This document shows positions 57,078-64,000 of a DNA stretch of 64,000 nucleotides, one piece after another. Origin of the DNA: CAWIHA01 sp963835855 (GTDB taxonomy: Bacteria; Acidobacteriota; Terriglobia; Bryobacterales; Bryobacteraceae); contig CAWIHA010000023.1 in assembly GCA_963835855.1 (NCBI GenBank), positions 1 through 64,000 on the forward strand, read 5' to 3'. The notes under the pieces are model-generated. The model ran no database searches. It saw only the letters and a list, made by a program, of their open reading frames with translations, and was not told the origin of the DNA. The first letter of the stretch is position 1; the number at the start of each line of letters is the position of its first letter. The position numbers and the translations under genes were made by a program.

Positions 57078-57361
57078 AAAGGAGATAAGAAAATGAAACT
57101 ACTTCGAATCGTGGTTATTTTGACGGCACTCGCCGCGGCCTTCGCGCCCGCTGCCCTTCGCCAGGCGCAGCATTCGAGCCACACGGTCGCCATCAGCAGG
57201 CCGCCCGGCCCCGGTTGGTGAGACGCCGGCGGCGATTCCTCCTGAGCGCGATGACATCAGTGCGAGAGGCGCCGGGCCGCTAAAAGCGCCTCCTGCCAAT
57301 CTTCGGCGTCCAAGAGGATTCTCCGGTTGGCGCGCTCGTGCTTTCGGACGATGGCGGCGAT
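57078..57361. repeat. Direct repeat copy 2: peptide gene plus intact 3' end of the 7TM gene
   Basis: The partner of 56664-56948. Here the minus-strand part is the true end of the 7TM gene. Differences between copies are mostly substitutions, with the peptide reading frame kept in both. Confidence 0.75.
57093..57221 (+). CDS. Small secreted peptide, copy 2
   Basis: A 42-residue peptide: 'MKLLRIVVILTALAAAFAPA' then 'ALRQAQHSSHTVAISRPPGP' and GW. The first 24 residues are identical to copy 1, while the mature part differs at several positions with length conserved. The ribosome site AAGGAGA lies eight bases before the ATG. It converges with the 7TM gene 36 bases away. Confidence 0.6.
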   Translation: MKLLRIVVILTALAAAFAPAALRQAQHSSHTVAISRPPGPGW

Positions 57362-58063
57362 CTCTTCGGGCGTCTTTTCCGGCTGCGGAACCCAGACCTC
57401 GCCTTTTCGCGTGAGCTTGACGCTCCAAAGGATCGAGCAGGCGATCGACCCGCCGAGAACTGCGAAGTTGGCCACGGCGCCGCTCCAACGAGTCTGCGGG
57501 AGTGTATACATCGCCACGCCCACGGCATCGCAGAGGAAAATGAGGGAGAGAATCCTGACGTGCCAGCGGACATTTTCCCGGATCTCAACGCGAAACAGCC
57601 GGAAGAACCAAACGCTGAATTGCAGAAACACGAGGCAAGCCAGATCGAAATGCCGCGTCAACAGCTGCATGGGGAACCAGCCAGCGATTCCCTCGCTCAC
57701 GAAACCGGCCGTGCTTGCGACCACCGCAATCGAAGTCAGCGCGAAAACCGCTGCAACCAAAGCTCCTGGCCATAGGAAGCGGCGGCAATGGCGCGCCTGA
57801 AGGATGTACGCCTCCAGAGCGACCCCGGCGCCGAGAGCGAGTGTTGCCGCCTGGGATGCCGCCCAAGCGGCCAGATACGCTTTCATGCCGTGCGCAAAAT
57901 AAACGTGCATCCCCCAGATGCTATCCGCAGCGCTGAACGCGAGCCAGACCGTCAGCAAAAAATAGGCGCCGGCGAGCCGCTTCCAAAAGAGCGAGCCCAG
58001 GCACACCAGCAACGTGGCGATGGCCAGAAACCAGAGCGTGAGTACGGTGTAATGGACGATCAC
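57257..58063 (-). CDS. Seven-span membrane protein of unknown function
   Basis: A 268-residue protein with about seven hydrophobic segments ('VLTLWFLAIATLLVCLGSLF', 'AAWAASQAATLALGAGVALE', 'FLWPGALVAAVFALTSIAVV' among them). It ends in a cytoplasmic helical tail ('PEKTPEEIAAIVRKHERANR', 'EDWQEALLAARRLSH'). No family is recognised; this 7TM shape is common among acidobacterial proteins of unknown role. The GTG start at 58063 overlaps the stop of the preceding gene by one base (TAGTG), so it is coupled to it and to the HTH gene before that. Confidence 0.7.
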   Translation of the reverse strand: MIVHYTVLTLWFLAIATLLVCLGSLFWKRLAGAYFLLTVWLAFSAADSIWGMHVYFAHGMKAYLAAWAASQAATLALGAGVALEAYILQARHCRRFLWPGALVAAVFALTSIAVVASTAGFVSEGIAGWFPMQLLTRHFDLACLVFLQFSVWFFRLFRVEIRENVRWHVRILSLIFLCDAVGVAMYTLPQTRWSGAVANFAVLGGSIACSILWSVKLTRKGEVWVPQPEKTPEEIAAIVRKHERANRRILLDAEDWQEALLAARRLSH

Positions 58064-58530
58064 TATGCGACACCCGATTCGACAAATGCCAGCACGCCGA
58101 CCAAGCGCCTTCTCCTGAAGTCAGCGAGCCTGGTCCCGAAAGGCGCAAGCAAACAAATTACAGCGAGCGAGCCATAGCCGCGCGCGGTGGATTTCGCGAG
58201 CGGCCACAAGCCGCGCCAATCTCCCGCCACTTCCTCGGCGTGGCGCTGGAACGTCGCTCCCATGTCGGCAATCAGATGCCGGATATGACGCCACGGGTTC
58301 TCGGTCAGATACCGCAGATGCTCGTCAACCAGAGCAGGCTCTCCGCCAAAGAGGTCCTCGAGATCCTCCTCGACCTCGAGGTCCTTCTTCTGGACCTCAA
58401 CGCGGCCGGCGCTCTCGTCGCCTTCGAGCTGGATTAAGGCCTCGACAAACTGGATGAGATTATGCCGCACCTTTTTCGCGTAATCCATTTGGGGATCGCA
58501 GGCCTTCAGGGCCTCAAGAATCTCCTTCAT
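58063..58530 (-). CDS. Hypothetical protein, acidic N-half and hydrophobic C-segment
   Basis: About 155 residues from 'MKEILEALKACDPQMDYAKK'. The first half is helical and acidic ('VEVQKKDLEVEEDLEDLFGG'). The middle holds 'YLTENPWRHIRHLIADMGAT' and the C-terminus a short membrane-like segment ('YGSLAVICLLAPFGTRLADF'). No known domain. It overlaps the upstream HTH gene (17 bases) and the downstream 7TM gene (1 base), suggesting a joint function. The ATG at 58530 is preferred over one at 58560. Confidence 0.6.
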   Translation of the reverse strand: MKEILEALKACDPQMDYAKKVRHNLIQFVEALIQLEGDESAGRVEVQKKDLEVEEDLEDLFGGEPALVDEHLRYLTENPWRHIRHLIADMGATFQRHAEEVAGDWRGLWPLAKSTARGYGSLAVICLLAPFGTRLADFRRRRLVGVLAFVESGVA

Positions 58531-59017
58531 TGCATTTCTCCTTGGGCGCCGCGAGTTCAAGAATTAACCGCATAGTGGCTTCAAGCGGCCCGACGACCGC
58601 TTCCTTGTGGAAAGCGAGAACCTGGTCCAGCAAGTCGTGCAATTCGCGGCTCCGTTCCTCTTTTATACCAGAAAACGCAAGCGTTTCAGCCTTTCTAATG
58701 TGTTTTTCCTCGGCCTCCGCATCCGTACTATGCGTACCGGGGTATGGATCGGTACGTACCAGAGCGCGAAGATCGGGGAACTCATCCAGAAAGGCGTCCA
58801 GGAACTCCCTGGCCAAGTCCTCCTCGCCCGCGACGCGGGCGAGTGCGGCAAGCCTGGGCAGAGCCTCCGCGGGCGGCCCAAATTTCTCATAGCGATAAAT
58901 CGTTTGTTTGTCGTCATAGCCGAGTTGCTCGGCCATTTTGGGCTGGCTGCACTGGGGCAGGCCCTCTCTTAACTTCAAAACCGCGCCGCCAAGCTGTCTT
59001 TTTCGCTCATTGGTCAT
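58514..59017 (-). CDS. XRE-type helix-turn-helix protein
   Basis: A 167-residue protein with an N-terminal HTH: 'LGGAVLKLREGLPQCSQPKM' and 'AEQLGYDDKQTIYRYEKFG' match a Cro/CI-like fold. The rest is helical and acidic ('FLDAFLDEFPDLRALVRTDP', 'LHDLLDQVLAFHKEAVVGPL') and unassigned. First gene of a three-gene overlapping operon and divergent from a second HTH gene at 59156. It probably controls the shared promoter region. Confidence 0.75.
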   Translation of the reverse strand: MTNERKRQLGGAVLKLREGLPQCSQPKMAEQLGYDDKQTIYRYEKFGPPAEALPRLAALARVAGEEDLAREFLDAFLDEFPDLRALVRTDPYPGTHSTDAEAEEKHIRKAETLAFSGIKEERSRELHDLLDQVLAFHKEAVVGPLEATMRLILELAAPKEKCNEGDS

Positions 59018-59062
59018 GGTTACACCCTGAAGATGGAGCGATTCTCAGTTTATACACGAAAT

Positions 59063-59097
59063 TGTCTATTGACTCCTGTCTACGGTCGCCATAAAAT
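59063..59097 (+). promoter_or_regulatory. Sigma70-type promoter with TGTCTA direct repeats
   Basis: TTGACT (59069-59074), a 17-base spacer and TAAAAT (59092-59097) make a good promoter for the plus-strand HTH gene. TGTCTA occurs at 59063-59068 and 59077-59082, flanking the -35 box with a 14-base step, and could be an operator. Confidence 0.6.
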
Positions 59098-59155
59098 CAC
59101 CATATGCAGCACGGCGCGAATCAAAGTGCTGGCGCGTGAACTTCGGTGAACATCA

Positions 59156-59446
59156 TTGATCCAGCCTATCACGCTGAGCAGGGATCAGGTAGGGGAAATC
59201 TTCCAGCGCTTTCGCGGAAGCCAGCAGGCGCTGGCCAAGGAAATGGGCGTGACCCGGTCTGCCGTTTCCAACTGGCTCCACGGCAGACCGTCGCGGCGGA
59301 TCGAAAGATCGGCGCAAGCGAAAGCGCTCGAGCTATTGGAGTCGTGCGCAGATGCCACGAAGCTGTGCCTGCCATGCCCGCTGCGCCCGATGTGCGAGGA
59401 GCTGGCCCCAAAGAAGGCGCGGCGGGCCAAGCGAGGCCGCAAATGA
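59156..59446 (+). CDS. Small HTH protein with a cysteine cluster
   Basis: A 96-residue protein with a TTG start. The N-terminal HTH reads 'QVGEIFQRFRGSQQALAKEM' and 'GVTRSAVSNWLHGRPSRRIE'. The C-terminus has 'KLCLPCPLRPMCEEL' (CxxCx5C), a possible metal or Fe-S site, followed by a basic tail ('KKARRAKRGRK'). It is divergent from the other HTH gene, sharing 140 bases of regulatory DNA. It may respond to redox or metal status, which is inference. Confidence 0.68.
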   Translation: MIQPITLSRDQVGEIFQRFRGSQQALAKEMGVTRSAVSNWLHGRPSRRIERSAQAKALELLESCADATKLCLPCPLRPMCEELAPKKARRAKRGRK

Positions 59447-59889
59447 GCGCCTCACGTGACACGCTCCAGCGGTTCGGGCACTGCTCGGTGAGCCGCGCGC
59501 TCACGTCCGCGATTTGGCGCACGAGGTTTGTCACGGCCGCGGTCCGGTGCAGAGGGTCTGTCACTCTCGCAGCCGCTTTGGGGGGGCCGTTGGCTTCTTT
59601 TTTCCTCCGCTCTCAGGTGGCCACCGGTGGCGCGAATGGACGCGGTGGGCGATGCAGGCGCCCGCAAGGGTCCACCGGTTGCCACCTAACAGCGGATTCG
59701 CCGGCGCGGATGGCCGGCAGAGACTGGCTGAAGTTTTCGGTGCGCGCAGCCAAGGAATGCGATGAACCGATGGCGGCCGGGAAAGACCGGTGCTCCTGCC
59801 CTGGACGCCACCGTGCCGTCCCACGGCGGCCCGGAACGGATCGCCGGGGCAGGCCACTGAAGAACCGCATGGATCTACGGAAGGGGTTA

Positions 59890-60048
59890 CCCCGCGTCCA
59901 GCAGGGTGCTGAAAAGCTCACGCACAGAGTTAAGATCTGTGCCGCGTAAGGCTGCCACCCGTCGTGGTGGTACAGGCATCTAGCCTGCCTGCTTCGCAGT
60001 TGAAGGCCGGTGCGAAGCGAGTTTTTCAGCAGCCTCCTGGACGCGGGG
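59890..60048. mobile_element. 159-bp MITE-like element with 30-bp inverted ends
   Basis: The left arm (59890-59919) and the right arm (60019-60048) are inverted copies matching at 27 of 30 positions: the right arm begins GAGTTTTTCAGCAGCCTC and ends GGACGCGGGG. The interior has a small AGGC/GCCT hairpin and no gene. A half-site of the same arm is at 51830. It resembles a non-autonomous element, although no target duplication was identified. Confidence 0.55.
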
Positions 60049-60105
60049 AAGTCTTGACCCTCCTCCGCTAGTGTCCTGAGTTGCAAATTCACAACATAAG
60101 TCCTG

Positions 60106-60150
60106 GTGGGGCGGACGCCCTCGTCCGCGCCGGACCCCTGGCCCGGCTCT
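60106..60150. repeat. REP-like palindromic unit 4
   Basis: Begins GTGGGGC and contains GCGGACG/CGTCCGC and a second GCCGG/CCGGC stem. It has inverted orientation relative to unit 5, making a BIME-like pair. Confidence 0.65.
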
Positions 60151-60180
60151 CCGCAAAACTCATTTGAGCCCATCAAACAG

Positions 60181-60222
60181 GGCCGACGAGGGCGTCGGCC
60201 GCGGGACAGGGGTCCCGCCCCA
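60181..60222. repeat. REP-like palindromic unit 5
   Basis: Hairpins GGCCGACG/CGTCGGCC and GCGGGAC/GTCCCGC with AGGG loops, ending GCCCCACA as in units 1 and 2. Confidence 0.65.
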
Positions 60223-60366
60223 CAACCGCAACTTCCTCCATGAACTTCTAACTCAGGAGACTAGAAGTATGCCCGAGGCGATGCCTGCCTTGTCCGCAGG
60301 GGGGGCTTCCACGACAATTCACGCGGCCGTCATCACGCCGTAACCTCGGCCGGCTATCGTTTCTCT

Positions 60367-60777
60367 ATGCCGGACACGAAAAGCGTCACAACGGTTCTGG
60401 TGGCGAGTCCGCATGAAGAGGACCACGCCGAATTGCAACGCATTTTGAGCGATGCCGGTTGGCGGATCTGCGGCGCCCGCTCGCTCGAACAAGCTTGGCG
60501 GCTGCTGCACGAGACCGGCATCGATATCGTCATCACGGAATGCGAGTTCGCGGACGGCCTGAGCTGGAAGGATCTCCTGGAGGAGATCGAAAACATGCAC
60601 GGCTCCGAGCCGGTGATCGTGGTGTCGCGGCACGCCGACGGCCGCCTGTGGGCCGAGGTTCTGAATCGCGGCGGTTACGACCTGCTTCTAAAACCCTTCG
60701 ATGCCGCCGACGTGCTCCGCGTCACCGCCATGGCGGCGCGCCGGTCCGCCGAGACTGCTGTGTCCGCGGTGGCGTGA
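60367..60777 (+). CDS. Pseudo-receiver (CheY-like) protein lacking the phospho-aspartate
   Basis: A 136-residue single receiver domain: 'TTVLVASPHEEDHAELQRIL', 'SDAGWRICGARSLEQAWRLL', 'DIVITECEFADGLSWKDLLE', and 'RGGYDLLLKPFDAADVLRVT' with the conserved Lys. At the end of strand 3 the usual Asp is replaced (ITEC, Glu), so phosphorylation is unlikely; a Glu may mimic the active state. No output domain. It is next to the B12 uptake unit but not evidently related. Confidence 0.75.
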   Translation: MPDTKSVTTVLVASPHEEDHAELQRILSDAGWRICGARSLEQAWRLLHETGIDIVITECEFADGLSWKDLLEEIENMHGSEPVIVVSRHADGRLWAEVLNRGGYDLLLKPFDAADVLRVTAMAARRSAETAVSAVA

Positions 60778-60783
60778 TCGAGA

Positions 60784-60808
60784 CCGCTCCCTTACGGTCG
60801 CGGCTCGG
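60784..60808 (+). repeat. Dispersed repeat copy C
   Basis: CCGCTCCCTTACGGTCGCGG, the third copy of the block seen at 47999 and 56956. It lies between the pseudo-receiver gene and the riboswitch. Confidence 0.5.
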
Positions 60809-60831
60809 TTCCATCCGTGCTATATTCATTC

Positions 60832-61014
60832 GTGGTTGCCCAGTGCGGCAACCCTCACCACGCGCGAGGAATGTACGGGAAGGCGGTAAAAAGCCGCCAC
60901 TGCCCCGCAACTGTGAGCGACTGTAGCTGGCTGCGCCGGTCACTGCCGTAAGGCGGGAAGGCCGGGCCACCCAATCCGGGTAAAGCCGCGTCGCGAGTCA
61001 GGAGACCGGTTCCT
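60832..61014 (+). promoter_or_regulatory. Cobalamin riboswitch
   Basis: The conserved elements are in order: hairpin GGTTGCC/GGCAACC (60834-60853), ACGGGAAGGCGG, then GCCGCCACTGCCCCGCAACT with GTGAGCG, the GGCGGGAAGGCC core, CCAATCCGGG, and the B12 box GAGTCAGGAGACCGG (60995-61009). The BtuB-like gene starts 35 bases later, so adenosylcobalamin binding should shut off translation or transcription of uptake. An extended -10 (TGCTATATT, -10 at 60821-60826) lies just upstream. Confidence 0.95.
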
Positions 61015-61049
61015 CGTCGATGAGCAATCGTTCCGAGGGGGAACGTCTC

Positions 61050-63278
61050 ATGCAACACGCCAGTTCGCTTCTTCTCATTCACTCTCTTGTTTTCGCACTC
61101 GGGATGGCGTGCGGCGCCGATGGCGTCGTCGTCGATCCTTCCGGCCGGCCCGTTCCGGGCGCCCGGGTCGAGTGCGCGGGAAAATCCACCACCACCAGCC
61201 CGGACGGGCGGTTTCAACTGCCCGGGGTTGCGCGCTGCGACGCGCGGATTTCGGCGCCTGGATTTGAAACCGTAGCCAGGGAACTCGTCCCGGGGACGCC
61301 GGCGCGCGTCGAGCTGCCCGTCGCCGGCCTCAGCGAGCGCATCGTGGTTTCGGCCACGCGCCGGGAAACGAATGCCGAAGAAAGCGGCGTCGCGGCCACC
61401 ATCGTTACCGCTGGCGAGATGGAGCTTCGCCAATCGCCAGATCTTGCCGACTTGTTGCGCGAAATCCCCGGCCTCGACGTGGTGCGGTCCGGCCGGCCCG
61501 GCAGCGTGACGAGCCTCTTCACCCGCGGCGGGCAGAGCACCGCGACGCTGCTGCTGGTGGACGGCGTCCCGGTGAACGACCCCGGCGGCGAACTGAACCT
61601 GGCCGGGGTCGCGTCGAATTCGCTCGACCGGATCGAAGTGGTCCGCGGCCCCGAAAGCGCGCTGTTCGGCGCGGAGGCCGCTTCCGGCGTGATCCAGCTT
61701 TTCACGGCGCGCGGCGACCCTGAGAGCACGGTCCCGCACGGCTCGGTTTCCTACGACCGCGGCAGCTTCCAGACAGACCACTATTCCGGCAATCTCGCGG
61801 GCGGCTGGGGAGGGCGCTTCGATTACGCGCTCGGCGCCGATCAGTTCCACACCGCAGGCGAATACCCGAATGATTACTTCCGCGACACCAGCGGGACGGT
61901 CAACCTCGGCGTGCGGCTGGCGTCATCCACCGAATTACGCGGCATTTTTCGCACGTTCGATACCCTGATCGGCGTGCCGAACGAGGTTGGCTTCGGGATT
62001 TACGATTTGGATGCGAACGAATCCACGCGCGACTCGCTGGCCTCGGTGCGTCTGGACGACGTGCGCGGCCGGAACTTTGTCCAGCGCATCTCGTTTGGAT
62101 ACCACCGCTCGGACGATGTGTACGCCGATAGCCAAGTGCCGCCCCAAGGGCCCTACAACATCGCCGCGCTCGTGCGCGACGTTCCCGGGCCGCCGCCGCG
62201 GATTTATCTGGAGGGTGTGGTCGCGCCTTCCACGGTTGCGCCACCGGGCCTTCAGCTTGCCACGGACACGGCGTACCTGTTCCCGTCCGCCCCGTCGCTC
62301 ACCCTCAGCTCGCGCAAGGATTTCGATTACCAGGGCACGCTGACGCACCACGGCGGCGCGACGGTCTTCGGCTATGAGTACGAGCGCCAGGACGCAGACG
62401 TGACCGGCAGCGGCGTCAGCCGCGACAACCACGGCGTGTTCCTCCACGAGCAGGAGGCGATCGCAAACCGGCTGTTCCTCTCCGGCGGGATGCGCCTCGA
62501 GCACAACAGCGCGTTTGGCACGGTGCTCACGCCCCGGGGCGCGGCCAGTTATCTGCTCACGGGAGGGCACGGGCCGCTTTCCTCAACCTACCTGCGGTTC
62601 AGCGCCGGCCTGGGGATCACCGATCCGAGCCTGCTCGAGAACTTCGCGCGGAATCCCTATTACGCCGGCAACCCGGCGCTGCGGCCCGAAAAGACCACCA
62701 GCTACGAAGCAGGCCTCGCGCAGGAATGGCTCTCGCGCCGGCTGCGCACGGAGGTTTCTGTGTTCGACGATTCCTTTAAGAACCTGATCGAGTTCGTTTC
62801 CCTGCCCTACCCCGCGCCCGGCACCTGGCAGAATGTGGATCGGAGCCGCGCGCGCGGCCTGGAGTTTTCGGCCGAGGCCAAGCCGCGCTCCTACCTGGCG
62901 CTCGCAGGAAATTACACTAAGATGTGGACGCGCGTCATCCGCTCGAACGCGCCGGACGATTTGTTCACCGGCGTTGGGCAAGAGCTTCTGCGCCGGCCGG
63001 GCAATTCGGGCACGGTTTCGGTAGCGCTGACGCCGCGGCGCTGGGCGTTCGAGACGGGCGCGGTGTTTGTGGGCGAGCGGCAGGATATCGATTACGTGTT
63101 CGGCGTCAACCGGAACCGCGGCTACCAGACCGTGTACGCGGCGGGTTCCTTCCGCATGACGAAAAACGTCGTTCCGTTCCTGAGGATCGAGAACGCGCTG
63201 AACAGCCGGTATTCGGAGGTGCTGGGCTATCCGGCGCTGAGCCGGAACGTGCATGGGGGCTTACGCGTGGAATGGTGA
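61050..63278 (+). CDS. btuB: BtuB-like TonB-dependent cobalamin receptor
   Basis: A 742-residue outer-membrane receptor. The ATG at 61050 (GAGGGGGAAC before it) starts a signal peptide, a short carboxypeptidase-regulatory domain ('DGVVVDPSGRPVPGARVECA') and a TonB-box-like 'SERIVVSATRRET'. The plug has 'LADLLREIPGLDVVRSGRPG', 'TSLFTRGGQSTATLLLVDGV' and 'NSLDRIEVVRGPESALFGAE'. The barrel ends in an aromatic residue ('VEW'). Specificity for corrinoids is inferred from the riboswitch upstream and the BtuF-like gene downstream, which overlaps by seven bases. Confidence 0.9.
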   Translation: MQHASSLLLIHSLVFALGMACGADGVVVDPSGRPVPGARVECAGKSTTTSPDGRFQLPGVARCDARISAPGFETVARELVPGTPARVELPVAGLSERIVVSATRRETNAEESGVAATIVTAGEMELRQSPDLADLLREIPGLDVVRSGRPGSVTSLFTRGGQSTATLLLVDGVPVNDPGGELNLAGVASNSLDRIEVVRGPESALFGAEAASGVIQLFTARGDPESTVPHGSVSYDRGSFQTDHYSGNLAGGWGGRFDYALGADQFHTAGEYPNDYFRDTSGTVNLGVRLASSTELRGIFRTFDTLIGVPNEVGFGIYDLDANESTRDSLASVRLDDVRGRNFVQRISFGYHRSDDVYADSQVPPQGPYNIAALVRDVPGPPPRIYLEGVVAPSTVAPPGLQLATDTAYLFPSAPSLTLSSRKDFDYQGTLTHHGGATVFGYEYERQDADVTGSGVSRDNHGVFLHEQEAIANRLFLSGGMRLEHNSAFGTVLTPRGAASYLLTGGHGPLSSTYLRFSAGLGITDPSLLENFARNPYYAGNPALRPEKTTSYEAGLAQEWLSRRLRTEVSVFDDSFKNLIEFVSLPYPAPGTWQNVDRSRARGLEFSAEAKPRSYLALAGNYTKMWTRVIRSNAPDDLFTGVGQELLRRPGNSGTVSVALTPRRWAFETGAVFVGERQDIDYVFGVNRNRGYQTVYAAGSFRMTKNVVPFLRIENALNSRYSEVLGYPALSRNVHGGLRVEW

Positions 63279-64000
63279 GCCTTATCCTGGCGGCGCTCGC
63301 GCTCCAGGCGGCGGCTTTCTCGGCCGGGCCGCAGCGCATCGTATCGACCTCGCCCAGCATCACAGAGATGCTTTATGCGCTTGGGCTGGGCGATCGGGTC
63401 GTGGGCGTCACAACGTATTGTCATTACCCGCCGGAAGCGGCGAAAAAACCGAAGATCGGAAACTATCTGAACCCGAGCCTGGAAGCGATCGTGGCGCTTA
63501 GGCCGGACCTAGTGATCGCCGAAGTCAGCGGCGTTCGCCAGCCGGAGCGGCTGCCCGCGCTCAAGCTCAACGTCCTTCAGATTGACGACGGGACCATCGC
63601 CGGCATTCACGATTCGATCGAACGCATCGGCGCCGCGACGGGCGTTCCCGGCCGGGCGGCCGAATTGACCGCACGGATCCGGCGAGCCCTCGAGGAGATT
63701 CGCGCGCGCACGGCCCGCCTGCCGCGACGCCGCGCCGTCTTCATTGTCGGCCGGACGCCGGGGCGGCTGGAGGGACTCGTCGCCGCCGGCAAAGGCTCGT
63801 ATCTCGATGAAGTGATGCGCATCGCCGGCGGCGCCAACATCTTCGGCGACACGGTTGCGCCGTATTCGAAAGTGACACTCGAGGAATTGCTGGCGCGAGA
63901 TCCGGAAGTGGTTGTCGATATGGGCGAGATGTCGCAGACTACAGGCGTCACCGCGGATGAGAAACGCGCGGTGGCGGCGCTCTGGCAGCGGTATCCGGCG
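63272..64000 (+). CDS. btuF: BtuF-like periplasmic cobalamin-binding protein (truncated by the window edge)
   Basis: 243 codons to the edge, still open. A signal peptide ('MVSLILAALALQAAAFS') precedes a helical-backbone binding fold: 'QRIVSTSPSITEMLYALGLG', 'RVVGVTTYCHYPPEAAKKPK', 'NPSLEAIVALRPDLVIAEVS' and 'GKGSYLDEVMRIAGGANIF'. This is the metal/corrinoid-binding PBP family. The ATG lies inside the end of btuB, so the genes are translationally coupled. A permease and ATPase are expected beyond the window. Confidence 0.9.
   Translation, partial: MVSLILAALALQAAAFSAGPQRIVSTSPSITEMLYALGLGDRVVGVTTYCHYPPEAAKKPKIGNYLNPSLEAIVALRPDLVIAEVSGVRQPERLPALKLNVLQIDDGTIAGIHDSIERIGAATGVPGRAAELTARIRRALEEIRARTARLPRRRAVFIVGRTPGRLEGLVAAGKGSYLDEVMRIAGGANIFGDTVAPYSKVTLEELLARDPEVVVDMGEMSQTTGVTADEKRAVAALWQRYPA

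Larger units (their letters stand above)
59447..60366. other. Gene-poor accessory stretch with repeats
   Basis: No convincing gene; open frames lack start signals and coding bias. It contains the inverted-repeat element (59890-60048) and REP units 4 and 5 (60106-60222). The part 59447-59889 shows nothing recognisable. Confidence 0.5.

Noticed and set aside
59447..59889. Coding frames such as the extension of the HTH protein
   Set aside because: High Arg/Gly/Ala content, no start site and no recognisable family.
56339..60366. CRISPR array
   Set aside because: Repeats here are palindromic REP-like units and a duplicated segment; there is no regular repeat-spacer pattern.
1..64000. tRNA or rRNA genes
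   Set aside because: No cloverleaf or rRNA-like block was recognised by eye; a covariance search would be decisive.

Overview
The window looks like a metagenome-derived or draft contig from an acidobacterium, probably of the Solibacter/Bryobacter type. This is inferred from gene content and order, not from a search. The evidence is two large TonB-dependent receptors with carboxypeptidase-regulatory N-termini, a GT9-msbA-yicC-gmk-rpoZ-coaBC-uracil-DNA glycosylase operon, a compact Tad pilus locus, a REP/RAYT system and high GC. No rRNA, tRNA or CRISPR array was seen.

Layout. 1-1150: a lower-GC piece carrying recO, ybeY and the 3' end of a pgpH-type HD phosphohydrolase. Its protein style resembles Planctomycetota and it ends abruptly against a glycogen-debranching-type glucosidase. 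1153-14520: metabolic, envelope and efflux genes (debranching enzyme, SDR, membrane hydrolase, lipid kinase, ligA, DedA, TonB, STAS, TolC/HlyD/MFS efflux), nearly all broken by multiple frameshifts. 14524-15144: a chimeric reading frame joining half a uracil-DNA glycosylase to half an ABC ATPase. It marks the boundary with the almost frameshift-free remainder. 15141-21201: housekeeping and envelope operon on the minus strand. 21405-25859: prepilin peptidase, small proteins, and a tightly coupled trio (squalene-cyclase-like, DUF362, PAP2-like). 25928-35524: Tad pilus operon (flp, cpaB, cpaC, cpaE, cpaF/tadA, tadB, tadC), preceded by a multi-spanning GT-C-like protein and a PilZ protein. 35977-39848: LuxR regulator, glycine-rich TonB-like protein, cold-shock protein, HDOD protein. 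40148-42708: BsuBI/PstI-type restriction-modification pair whose nuclease gene is frameshifted. 42720-46493: rlmH, cobO, accD, ABC-F. 46519-55526: membrane glycosyltransferase, Oar-like receptor, YprB-like exonuclease, peptidoglycan-binding protein, HtrA protease. 55692-60222: accessory region with a RAYT transposase, five REP-like palindromes, a duplicated small secreted-peptide gene, an HTH/unknown/7TM operon, a divergent HTH gene and an inverted-repeat element. 60367-64000: pseudo-receiver protein, cobalamin riboswitch, BtuB-like receptor and BtuF-like binding protein.

Working together: the Tad genes with the prepilin peptidase could build an adhesive Flp pilus. The riboswitch-btuB-btuF unit plus cobO makes a corrinoid salvage route. 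The least explained parts are the 56.6-59.5 kb peptide/7TM/HTH module and the cyclase-DUF362-PAP2 trio.
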